Origin: Stichopus chloronotus
Taxonomy: Eukaryota; Echinodermata; Holothuroidea; Aspidochirotida; Stichopodidae
Direction: 5' to 3'
Assembly: GCA_021234535.1 (NCBI GenBank)
Contig: CM037833.1
Coordinates: 20,125,738-20,189,737, forward strand
Length of the DNA: 64,000 nt
The notes under the pieces are model-generated. The model was not told the DNA's origin, searched no databases, and worked only from the letters and a program-made list of their open reading frames with translations. The stretch's first letter is position 1; the number at the start of each line of letters is the position of its first letter. This document shows, in pieces, positions 1 through 13,100 of the stretch. Made by a program: the position numbers and the translations under genes.

Positions 1-882
1 TGCCCCCATACGGTCAGCGTATCGTGGATCCACAGACCGGGCCATGCAACGAGAGAAATGTGTTTCGTTTGGTGGTCTTCATCGTCCTCTCCGAGTTTCG
101 TGGATTGTGTCGATTGTCATCGTTACTCTGTTTATTGGAGGACTTTGCAGGTTTTCTAATGTCAGGCTGTTAAGCTGTCAGGCAATCTGCGGAGTTGTAA
201 TGACAGAAGTATCGCTGAATCAAGCAAATATATGATATAGTTACATAGTGATGTGTCATTTCGTGATAAACCCTTTTTTGGGGGGGAGTGGAGGGGGGGC
301 ATTGATCGATAGAGTGCTTGCAGTTTCCACTGTGCAATCATGGGATGAGATGCGAACACTATTAGCCTACTTGTCTCCTACTTGAAAGCCAGCACTTGCA
401 TGTTCTTCCAAAAATTCATGAAGTTTTGGGTATATGCTCTCCTCAAAGGTTTAATTTCCTGTCAGAAACTCTTGATGAAAGATATGCAATTGTAGTTTTT
501 GGTTATTAAGGGAACATTTAGCTGAAAGTGTCAGAATCATGCTGGGGTCATTTCTGGATTGTGACGTGGCTGCCAATGTCTTCTGTTTGCCTGCTTCTGT
601 CCATGAGAAGCATTGGAAGTTATCGCATCCTTTTCTTGGTTCTGATGAAGGAGAAACCTATGTAGCCATGATTCACGGGGTTGGTCATATATGCCAGGGT
701 GAAGAAGAATAATTTGTCTCCAAGTGTTAGTTTTATGATCCATCTGAGGATTGGTCACTCCTTGTTAAACTAATCGAGCATCCGCTCTTCATCAGGATGC
801 TGCTTCCTTATCAGTTTATCTTACATCGTCAATCCACCATCCTCGATTTTAATCGTCAGGTACTCTTTCTTTCTCCCTGAAG
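1..882 (+). other. Leading intron, no exon recognised
   Basis: The first recognised exon begins in mid-domain (MAM segment b) in phase 1, so its segment-a exon must lie upstream of the window. I searched this stretch for a C-x-F-E...DDFDW...DHT exon and found none. A G-rich run lies near 281-298. Nothing else recognisable. Confidence 0.5.
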
Positions 883-1139
883 GGTATTACCTCTTCATCG
901 AATCATCGTCAGGAGCCATGGGAGATAGAGCCCGACTGGTCCTTCACCCCCAGAAGCCCACAGATGACAGTGGGGTCTGCCTGACGTTCTGGTACCACAT
1001 GTACGGCGACAGCGTCGGTGCACTCAACGTCTACTTCAAGGTGGGGTCGGTGGAGACACTCCTTTTTTCCAAGCACCAGACTCAAGGTGATGTGTGGCGA
1101 AAAGCACAGCTTCCCATACAGGGGGACAGTGGCTGGCAG
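883..1139 (+). CDS. Exon 1: MAM1 segments b+c
   Basis: Enters in phase 1 after 'ctgaag' and ends in phase 0 at the Q codon before gtaaag. It encodes [10 protein letters not shown], the hallmark [19 protein letters not shown], then the [11 protein letters not shown] segment ending GWQ. This is the b+c exon (257 nt) of a layout-B domain; its segment a is off the window. The following intron (1140-2502) has a poly-C run near 1560-1572 and nothing recognisable otherwise. Confidence 0.88.
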
Positions 1140-4100
1140 GTAAAGAGGATATAGTGACCTTCCCTAATATTTCCTGTGGTTGTAAATATCAATTTCCGTT
1201 TTGTTTTCAAGCCACTGCATTTTTTTCTCCAAGAACATTTCCAGTGACTTAAACTGAAGGATGCCATCATGAGAGGGAGACTGTGTTCATGTGGGTCATG
1301 TGGGGGGGAGGTGGGGAGATTGTCATCATAGTCTTCAGATGTCAGTAAGAAATCCTAAACACATTGATGATAACAAAGGAAACTTCAAAAAGCATATTTA
1401 GCAGCTCATTGAGTCGATATCTATTAACTTTGTGAAGATTTTGAAGGGTGCAGTCATGACAAGGCTTGTAATTAGCATAATTAGTCATGTGTCACATTTC
1501 AGTTGGTATGAAAAGCTCATGCTATGAAAATGCCTAAAGAACCTCTTCTCTAGCCTAACCCCCCCCCCCCCCGTCCACAATTCAGGGAAGTGTAATTAGC
1601 AGTGGTCTTGACTTTGACGTTCTTCGGTTTCTTTCTTTCACCTTTCCCTGCTTTCATCCTGCTAAGCATTAAGTAGTCCTTGCTAAATCTTAATACTTGC
1701 TTGAGTGGAGACAGGGCAGATAAGTCATGATTGTATTGACACAAGAGATGTTGGTGAGTTCCCCGATAACGTTTAGTTTCAGCTACAAGGAGAATCATGT
1801 CGTGCGTCAAAATTTGTAAATTTTTGGTCTCTGGCGTGTACCGGTTGGGGACATATGACCAAATACTAATGTGGAAAAATGTCTGGTCACGTATTTGCAA
1901 AAACCAAATTAATTGTTGATTTCTGACTCATTAAGGTTCATTTGTATTTGGCACGTGGGGATACTCTTAGTTAAATCATTTGCCATCAGCATGTTGAGGG
2001 AAACATGACAGGTTTTGTAAAAATTAGTAAATTTCACCAAACAAATCAAGGAGACTCTTAAATATGATGTTACAGAGATATGCTTATAATGCTTTCTAAC
2101 TACCAAAGTCATAATAAGCCAAGATTTACAAAACATAATCCTGAAAATACGGTGCATGTTTGCTTTGATCTCAGTCTCCGAATCTTTCTTCCATGGACGA
2201 TAGGTCCAAAGGAAATAAAGACAACTTTTGTCGTCCTCCTGGTAGACTCAGTGAAGGAGAAAAATGTTGTGAAAATCAAGGTCTTGATAAGAAAGTCTTG
2301 ATTATGTTTTTTACATGCTTTGAAAAAAGTGTCCGCAAATTTGAAAGAACAGTTTGTATTTTGGCAGCGAAGTGGGTCCCTTTGCCTGAACCTAGTGGAC
2401 CTCTCACTAAGAAGGTAATAAGTTGAAGTGAATGTATGTTGCTACTTATGTTCCCTTCAACATGTTTTGCTATTTCCCCCGTTTAAATCATTTTTATTTC
2501 AGGTGGTGTTTGAAGGGGTCAAAGGCAAGTCTTTCACAGGTGACGTCGCCCTCGACGACGTCCTCATTTACCCGGATCCGTGCACTCCCACCCGTAAGTG
2601 TCAGTTTGGTGCAGTATGTAAGGACCTATTTCACTCCAGACTGACTCAGTTGACATGGCGGAGTATAATGCTTGCCAGCATTTTCACATCTTGTTCCTTA
2701 AATAGTCATTCCAGCTGTTTCTTTTGGGATTTATTTTTGTGAAATTGTGGGGGGGGGTGTCACTGGATGTTGAAGAATGTCAAATACCATGAATCATAGC
2801 GAGGAGAGTGAAATGCGGCGAGAGTGTTGCTATGGTGCTTGACATGAGGAGTGAAGAAAGCATCTTAAAAAAAAAAAAAAAAAAACATTTCTTTCTCCTA
2901 TTAATTGTAATTTCACCCATTGTTTGACATATATGTACATTTATACAGTAATGAACCAAAGATCGTGCATTTCTCCCAAATTCCCTTTAAAAACCTCCCT
3001 GTTTCTTGTGCCAACGTATATATAACATTGTAAAGTGTTCAAACACCATCCTTCCATGAGGTGCATTATCAAGAGAGACATGGAAATGTCTGATAATCTA
3101 ACATTAATTTCCGTTTCTTAGTTTAATTTCTAAGCTGCACTAAGTTTTTCTGGTTGTTTTCTTCCAGGGGCATGTCATTTCGAGACCGGGTTCTGCCTCT
3201 GGAGTCAAGACGGAATGGACGATTTTGATTGGTCTCTCGGAAGCAACGGGGTCATCTCAGAAGGGACCGGACCTCCCCTTGACAACACCAGGGGCACGGA
3301 GACCGGTGAGGATGCGTCCGACACGTTTCGAGCATTTGTTTAAGTTTGGCTCGACGAAATGCGTTGAGATAAACGACGTTGTTGTCGCCTTACAGAACAT
3401 TAGCATAACTGCTTTAGGGTTACAGCCAGCTTTTACCTAGCTAGAGCCGGGAAAATCAACTTTATCAATTTCAGAGCAATCATCACTTGAGGGTGGAGTT
3501 ATTGGCCTCTTATCAGGTCCCCTTGTTGGATCCAGCCTTTACTAAGACCAATCATATCATTGTTTAGCTTTGTAAGCCTCTTTGTATTCAATTCTGTCTA
3601 GCATCATTCATTTCAGTTGTCTGGAAGTAGGCAGTTCTATTTTAGTACTAGTGTTCTGTTCCCAGAACGGACATTCTGTTTTAAAACGGAGCTCTCGGTT
3701 TTCAGATGTGCAGAGAAGGAACATGAAATCCACAGGGGACGCAAAACCCGATCGAAAATGCCGAGTTGAAAATCCTCTGCACTGCATCTGAATTGTTTTG
3801 TTGTAATTTGTTGTAATTGAACAGTTGCATAAGGAGCATGTCTGGTTAGGCTTAGTAATCCAACATATCATGTCCATGTTAGTCGTCAGTTGATGGTGAT
3901 AGTCAGTTCATTCCATACTACAGATTAGGAGTTGCCCAAACGTTCTGGTCTTTCCATTTGCTAAATCATTGAAACCAGTGCCCACCTGGACCAGACGGCT
4001 CATTGGGTTTTGGAATGGTCTTCCTCTCTTCACAGGGATCTACGCATACATTTACACCCAGTCTGGTCGTTACCCCGGGGAGGTGAGCCGTCTGCTGAGT

Positions 4101-7100
4101 CCGACCTACCCGGAGACGTCCTCAGAGTGCCTCTCCTTCTACTACATCGTCGCCGGGGACGACGTGGGATTCCTCAGCGTGGAGAGCTATAACGTAATCA
4201 CCGGGGAGTACTCTGAACCTCTCCTGAGGATCTCAGGTGAGACCTAAAATGAGAGTTGAACACCACATCAGAGATCTACAGAAATGAGAACTGTCCCCTT
4301 TCCCCCTTTCCCCCATCCCACCAACCCCCCCCCCCCCAGGCCTCCTCTTTCCCTTTATCCTAGGTATTTTGAAATAGGCAGATCTCACACAGATCTCATA
4401 TTTGTCATTGAGGTGTGGTGTCGTACTATATCATGTGCAAAAGCACACTGTATCTGGAGAAAACCATTTTGGGTCAACAATGGTCAATTTTTTAAAACCA
4501 TGTTCACATGGAATCACAAGAGGGGAAACTTTTACATATATTTCATTCGGTGTACAAGTCTGCATGTTGTATCGTGATGCCTGTCAGTCAACATCTTAGG
4601 TCAGCTGATTTCATCGAATGAAAGTTGTTACATTTCCATTGGCGACATGATTAAAACTTACTGCAATATTATCAAGACCAAGCAATGTCTCGTGCAAGAT
4701 TTTTAAAATGCATCTCAGATAACGCTTCTTACACTGATAGTTACATCAAAATGCATTAATAGTGAAATCAAAAAGAGGAAAAGCATTGCATTACATGTAG
4801 CGTTTGTTTTGGACACAACTCTAGTTTTTGACAGTTCGTCAACCACGACCTGCAAATATTTTAATTCATAACTTTTAAGTTTGAGTTCCTTAACTTTCAG
4901 TGGCATTGACAACCTCCAGGTGCTCATTGTAAACTAGAACCTTTTAGATTCGATGCTGCGTGGAGAGTGACTCCTGTTCATCTTGACGTATCTGCAGAAT
5001 TGCTTTCTGTTTGAGCTATCTCATCGATCACATCATGTCTGCTATGCAAAACAACTGGCAGTCTGATCCGGTCATCATGGAAACTTGCATTGAAATCGTC
5101 AAACCGGAAGAACTTTTTTTTTTCTTCACAGGGAGTGACGAACAGGTTTGGAGGAAGGCCTTGGTGTCGGTCTCGTCAACCCTGCCTTACAGGATAGTCA
5201 TGGATGCCCTGCTGGGGCCGCAACCGACAACCGGCACCATCGCCATCGACGACGTGGACATCCAGGATGGGTCCTGTCCCAGAATAGGTGGGGCATGAAT
5301 TAGTAACAGCAGTTGTTTTGTGTTTGCTTGTCTTTGCTGTTTTCATGCACATATCAGCCTTGATTATTTAAAGGTTTTTCTAGTTTCCTCCATGTGTTGT
5401 AAGTTTTATTGTTATATTAGTACTTTCGCATACTGTAAATCTGAACATTATGGGAAATGAATTTAAACTGTTGTCACCACGTGAACATTCCTTGACGACT
5501 TAAAAATCACGTTCATGGTATGTAGGATGCCTGAGTTACCTACTGTAAGAGCAGGGTGATGCCTAATGTGTTGGTGGTTCACCCTGGCAGAAAAGAAAAA
5601 GAGCCATACACCCAGGAGACGAAATGAGTTTTTTTTTTCTTTTTTCAAATATTGCAAGGTAGACAAAAGACATGTGTAAGGTATGACAGGTAGTAGACGG
5701 ATATTCAATTCACAAACATGAAGCAAAATGTCATTTTATGGATTACATGTAGATTGAAAGTTAACTTTCAGTCAGGACTAGGACAGGTGCTTAGTACATC
5801 CAGCATAGTTAGATAGTTATGGAAAATATAAAACTGGATATGTGTCAATTCAGGCTATGATAGGTAAATGAGGGATATGCAGTGGATATATGTGTGAGTC
5901 ATTCAATGCTAGTAGACGATGTCTACCAAGGTTGAATCTTTGGACGAGGATGGTACAGGATACCCAGTCAGTCACCTCCTGACAGGCTCATGAAGGGATA
6001 TGTAGTACCATAGTTTATAGAATCAATATAATAAAGGATAATACAGGATACCCAGTCAGTCACCTCCTGACAGGCTCATGAAGGGATATGCAGTACTGTA
6101 GTTGATAGCATCAACATAATAAAGGATGATACAGGATACCCAGTCAGTCACCTCCTGACAGGCTCATGAAGGGATATGCAGTACCATAGTTGATAGAATC
6201 AATATAATAAAGGATGATACAGGATACCGAGTCAGTCACCTCCTGACAGGCTCATGAAGGGATATGCAGTACCATAGTTGATAGAATCAATATAATAAAG
6301 GATGATACAGGATACCCAGTCAGTCACCTCCTGACAGGCTCATGAAGGGATATGCAGTACTGTAGTTGATAGAATCAATATAATAAAGGATGATACAGGA
6401 TACCCAGTCAGTCACCTCCTGACAGGCTCATGAAGGGATATGCAGTACCATAGTTGATAGAATCAATATAATAAAGGATGATACAGGACACCGAGTCAGT
6501 CACCTCCTGACAGGCTCATGAAGGGATATGCAGTACCATAGTTGATAGAATCAATATAATAAAGGATGATACAGGATACCCAGTCAGTCACCTCCTGACA
6601 GGCTCATGAAGGGATATGCAGTACCGTAGTTGATAGCATCAACATAATAAAGGATGATACAGGATGCCCAGTCAGTCACCTCCTGACAGGCTCATGAAGG
6701 GATATGCAGTACCATAGTTGATAGAATCAATATAATGAAGGATGATACAGGATACCCAGTCAGTCACCTCCTGACAGGCTCATGAAGGGATATGCAGTAC
6801 CATAGTTGATAGAATCAATATAATAAAGGATGATACAGGATACCCAGTCAGTTACCTCCTGACAGGCTCATGAAGGGATATGCAGTACCATAGTTGATAG
6901 AATCAATATAATAAAGGATGATACAGGATACCCAGTCAGTCACCTCCTGACAGGCTCATGAAGGGATATGCAGTACCGTAGTTGATAGAATCAATATAAT
7001 AAAGGATGATACAGGATACCCAGTCAGTCACCTCCTGACAGGCTCATGAAGGGATATGCAGTACCGTAGTTGATAGAATCAATATAATAAAGGATGATAC

Positions 7101-10100
7101 AGGATACCCAGTCAGTCACCTCCTGACAGGCTCATGAAGGGATATCCTGTACCGTAGTTGATAGAATCAATATAATAAAGGATGATACAGGATACCCAGT
7201 CAGTCACCTCCTGACAGGCTCATGAAGGGATATGCAGTACCGTAGTTGATAGAATCAATATAATAAAGGATGATACAGGATACCCAGTCAGTCACCTCCT
7301 GACAGGCTCATGAAGGGATATGCAGTACCGTAGTTGATAGAATCAATATAATAAAGGATGATACAGGATACCCAGTCAGTCACCTCCTGACAGGCTCATG
7401 AAGGGATATGCAGTACCGTAGTTGATAGAATCAATATAATAAAGGATGATACAGGATACCCAGTCAGTCACCTCCTGACAGGCTCATGAAGGGATATGCA
7501 GTACCGTAGTTGATAGAATCAATATAATAAAGGATGATACAGGATACCCACTCAGTCACCTCCTGACAGGCTCATGAAGGGATATGCAGTACCGTAGTTG
7601 ATAGAATCAATATAATAAAGGATGATACAGGATACCCAGTCAGTCACCTCCTGACAGGCTCATGAAGGGATATGCAGTACCATAGTTGATAGAATCAATA
7701 TAATAAAGGATGATACAGGATACCGAGTCAGTCACCTCCTGACAGGCTTATGAAGGGATATGCAGTACCGTAGTTGATAGAATCAATATAATAAAGGATG
7801 ATACAGGATACCGAGTCAGTCAACTCCTGACAGGCTCATGAAGGGATATGCAGTACCATAGTTGATAGAATCAATATAATAAAGGATGATACAGGATACC
7901 CAGTCAGTCAACTCCTGACAGGCTCATGAAGGGATATGCAGTACCGTAGTTGATAGAATCAATATAATAAAGGATGATACAGGATACCCAGTCAGTCAGC
8001 TCCTGACAGGCTCATGAAGGGATATGCAGTACCGTAGTTGATAGAATCAATATAATAAAGGATGATACAGGATACCCAGTCAGTCACCTCCTGACAGGCT
8101 CATGAAGGGATATGCAGTACCATAGTTGATAGAATCAATATAATAAAGGATGATACAGGATACCGAGTCAGTCACCTCCTGACAGGCTTATGAAGGGATA
8201 TGCAGTACCGTAGTTGATAGAATCAATATAATAAAGGATGATACAGGATACCGAGTCAGTCAACTCCTGACAGGCTCATGAAGGGATATGCAGTACCATA
8301 GTTGATAGAATCAATATAATAAAGGATGATACAGGATACCCAGTCAGTCAACTCCTGACAGGCTCATGAAGGGATATGCAGTACCGTAGTTGATAGAATC
8401 AATATAATAAAGGATGATACAGGATACCCAGTCAGTCAGCTCCTGACAGGCTCATGAAGGGATATGCAGTACCGTAGTTGATAGAATCAATATAATAAAG
8501 GATGATACAGGATACCCAGTCAGTCACCTCCTGACAGGCTCATGAAGGGATATGCAGTACCATAGTTGATAGAATCATTATAACTAAGCTTAAACCCCCT
8601 GATGAGGGACTTCTAAAGGAGTGTCACTCCCCACAAACTAAGAAAAGCCTCGAATTAAAAAAATTAAGAAAAACTGTGATTCTTGATCAAGTAGATGAAA
8701 AAGGATTAAACTAAAACATGCAGGAAATGATGACCATGTTGACAAATTTACATCACAGTAAGTGTCCTTTAGTAGGTGAACCCTATGTAGGTCACCATTT
8801 TATGTTGTGTTGTTGCCGTATCGATGTGGAGTCAATTTCAAAAGATTCTTTCCCTCTTTTGTTCGTTGCAAAAAAAAAAAAAACGTGAGTTTCTGCTTGC
8901 AATTCCCAAGGATTCTGCGACTTTGAAGATGGCCTTTGCACTTGGATCAACGAGGATGGTAAAGACGAGTTAGACTGGAATATAGATTACGATGGCACAA
9001 GCACGGACGACACCGGGCCAAGTGTTGATCACACTCTCGGTACAGAGTTTGGTGAGTACCACGGAGTACCTTCATTTACCTTTATGTGCAAATTCCAAAT
9101 TAGTGATCCCAAAATGTATGGAACTTATCGATGCTTCCGGGAATCACCAGAAAATAGGTGTGAAGTGGATGACACGTAGTTAGATGCAGTGCTAGGTTTG
9201 CAACATGGAGACATGTACAGATAGACAGTGAGACTGACAAACAGTCAGACAGACATAGGAGGACAAACAGATAGATGGGCAGATAAATTGCGATAGGCAG
9301 ATTGTCAGAGATTGATTGAGAACACTCATAAAATAGAAGCAGATGCTCAGGAGAGGAAATACTCTAAGGGTCCAACGTATACTTTGAGACCATTAGAGAG
9401 AGAGAGACACAGTGAGACAGGTGGAAAGACAGGGAGACATATATGCAGACATATTAGTAGGACGGATAGAAACGAACACTCAAGGACATCCAAAGGATCA
9501 GTTAGGCACTTTGAGCCTGTTAGAGAGACACACAGAGAGACTGGAAGACGGAAGACAGGAAAGATATATGCAGACATATTGGGAAAGACACATAGAAACA
9601 GATACTCAGAGAATATACAGAAAGTGAGTCACTTTGAAACAGGATAATTAAGACATGTAGACCGACCTGCCGACCAACCGGATTGACCGAACTGACCGAA
9701 TCGACCGAACCGACCGAATCGACCGAACCGACCGAATCGACCGAACCGACCGACTGAACCGACCGACCGACCGACCGACCGACCGACCGACCGACCGACC
9801 GACTGACCAACAGGTTATTACAAATAGGTACGTCAAGGGTACGTTAAGTATTGGCAATGGATACTCTTGTAGCAAAAGGGAATTTGTGGAATGCGCTGAT
9901 TGAGGTTCATTACATTCATTATTTAGGTCACTGCAATTCATTCACTTTGTTCATTACCTAGGTCCCTGTGGGTCACTCATTTTGTTCATTATGGTTTATT
10001 TTGTTCATTATGTAGGTCACTATGGTTTGAATTATCTAGTCCATTGTGGTTCGATCATTTGATCATTTTGTAGGTCCCTATGCTTCAGTCATTGCTTTCA

Positions 10101-13100
10101 TTATGTATCAGTCACTATTGTTCATTAATTTTGTTTGCTATGTACTGTAGTTCATTATAACACAGTCACTTTGTTCATTTTCTAGGTCCCAGGCTATGTT
10201 TCAGTCATTTTGTTCATCACAGTATGTATTGGTCACTATGGTTCATTCATATAGTTCATTATGTAGGTCACTATTAAGCAGTCATTTTGTTCATTACATA
10301 GGTCCCCATGTTTCAGTCATTTTGTTCATTTTTTATCTGTCACTATTATACAGTCATTTTGTTCATTATGTTGGTTCATATGGTGCATTCATTTTTTTGT
10401 ATTATCTGTGTCCTTGTGGAAGTTCATTTCCATTGTTCAATATGTAGATCACTGAAGTTTGATCATTTCATTCATCCACTAGGTCACTATCTATATATGG
10501 AATCGTCGTTTGGCAGAAAAGGAGACAGGGCCTGGCTTATCAGCCAGTACATCTCAGCCACTGGTGCAGGCTTTAATTGCTTGGCATTCTGGTACCACAT
10601 GTATGGAGACAGTAAGTCTTGCGCTAACGTTGGAACTATGTTTAAGCCCTTTGCAAGCGATAAGAATTGTGATTTTTCGGTGCCTTATATTAACAAAGGA
10701 ACCTAGCTATGCAGTCAAGCCGGCGTGTTTATGTATGGATGTGTGCGTGTGTGCGCGTGTGTGTGCGTGTGTGTGATGCCATTGGAATGCAAGCTATGTG
10801 ACTTGATAACTCAATAACCAATAACCCAGTGTTCAATTTTACTCAAATTTGTTATGTAAGTGTATCATATAGAGTAAATGTTCCCTATTGGTTTTGGTGC
10901 TCATATCAGGCATTTTACTGAGTGAGTCTGTGATGAGCCTCATTGTAATATGAGGAATCTCTTTTTTAGGGCTTTGAATGAAAGATGTATGGATGTCTGT
11001 GCTTTGTAAAAATGAATGGGAAAAATAAAGTTTAAGTTTTCATTACCAATTGGAACAAACAAATTATAGTTAATACATAGCACAATTTTTTTCTGTCTTT
11101 TGTAGTGTGAAGCCCTATTGCTTTGTATGATAGTACTCAACATCTTCAGTTTATTGGTTAAAGGTTGTGTGACATGCATCTAGAAAAGAACACTCCTCAT
11201 GCAGAAGTTGCCAAGTAAAACTCAGAGTGCAAAATCCTTTTGACATTTTGTTTGTATTTGACGTGGAGGGTTGCACAGCGTCATTATTTTTTTTGTTAAG
11301 CCTATATATTTTGCCTCTTAATTACTGAGTTCCAGTTTGGTAAGCGATATCAATATTTTTAAAGAAGAAAATTCATGCTTCCAAAGTGAAACTTTCTGGG
11401 TATATTCAATTCTCAAATGTCCTTGAAATAAAGGTGAAATAAGCAAAGGACTAACATAAGATGCAACATAGGAGTACATCTCTAGACGTCACAAATTTGC
11501 ATACTTAAGGTATGCTTATTCGTGATACAGCTATGAGACACTTATTTGCCTGTAAATTTGTCAGTCTCTAACTGATTTTTATGAAATTTGTGGCTATTTA
11601 TAACATTTTTGATGCATAATGCACTCAATACTGCATGTCATTTTCATGTCACACAAGTAACCTTTAAAAAAATGTGCTTTTGAGTCAAGTTGCTAATTAC
11701 AATGCATGACAAAATGCAAGTGACCTCCAAGTCCCTACAACTGCAGGAATGCTGTGTTTCTAGGATTATACACCTGATAAACACCTGGATTAAATCCTGC
11801 AACTTCTCATTGAGTTTAGTGAGCACTTCAACCTGCCAATGAGTTTCTCTTGTTGGTTATAAAGACCACCTTTGTCACCTTACTACATCACTTCAAAATT
11901 TCACAAGGTTGTCATAACATAAAAAATTTTGTAGTCTCGGAAATAGTTTGGAAAACAGTAATCTGAAGGAGAATGGGACTTTCACCCGGTTCAAATTAGG
12001 AGGAGTCAACGACAAAAAGAAATGCATATGTTGTCACGTCTTGATTTCTCTGTAAGATGTCGGGGATTTGGCTGTTTACGTTCGACCGGAAGGAGGGAAC
12101 ATGACCGAAGTTTGGAAGGAATCTGGAGATCATGGGGACATGTGGCTACAGGGACATGCTAACCTGTATAGTGATATACAATATCAGGTACTTTAAACCA
12201 GTATCATTTCGCTGTATGGTATCGGGTATGCAGTGATGTACAATATCAGGTACTTTAAACCAATATCATTTCGATGTACAGTATTGCATCAGGTATCAGT
12301 GATGTACAATATCAGGTACCGTTGACCGGTATAATTTCATGTATTGTATCTGGTATTCATTGATATACAATAGCAGGTTTGTAAGGCAGGCATTGCAATA
12401 TACTCAGCATTAGATTATTTGTATGACGAGCAAATTGCCAAGAAGAAAAGAAGAGAGGTTCCCTTATCGAGAGAGAAAACAGGATTTTCAACAGCTTTTG
12501 TTTCTTCATAAGCACCCTCGTACAATACATGTAAGATATCCTGTACGACCTCATCGCTAACTGAATGTAGCAATGTTGTCTCTCCTCCTCATGTCTATAG
12601 CTGGTGATTGAAGCCGTGAATGGGGGCAAGTATGGGGACATAGCGCTAGATGACCTGGACATCGAAATGCAGACCTGCCAGGGACAAGTCAGCGGGCCAT
12701 CGAGTAAGTTCAGAGATGGATCGCCAAATAACACAAAATTCGAGAAATGAGTCGTTCGGACGAGGTTTCAGTCTCGTTCCACCAATTGCTGAACAATTGA
12801 AAATTTGGTGGAGTATGTTGGGGTGGGGGTTGCCAAATGACCGTGGACCTGAAGACATCGTTTGAAGGGTCACGAAGAAAATGGGGAAAATAAAGTGTTA
12901 CATTTCTGAAAATAATTTGGAAAGAAATTTTCAGTCCATTTTACATCTCACTACGTGGTAGTGATTGTCAAAGCTGTACTTCCCGTAAATATACCAAAAT
13001 CTAATCCCAAGCAGTTTCTCTGGTACATTTGTAGTGCAGAGGTCGCACCATCTGAAGACCTTTCTGTTAATTAAATTGGCATTTTTTGCCAATTCCTTGA

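Noticed and set aside
1..150. Possible partial upstream exon (a frame containing TGPCNE)
   Set aside because: No C-x-F-E, DFDW or DHT context and no convincing donor; the resemblance is short.
530..760. Possible segment-a exon (a frame with D-C-D-V...F-C)
   Set aside because: No AG acceptor at the right place, no DDFDW and no DHT motif.
5943..8578. CRISPR-like array
   Set aside because: Repeats are head-to-tail with no unique spacers, and the context is an animal intron; it is a satellite.
9520..9941. Minus-strand Gly-Arg-Ser-Val repeat protein
   Set aside because: A by-product of the (CCGA)n microsatellite.
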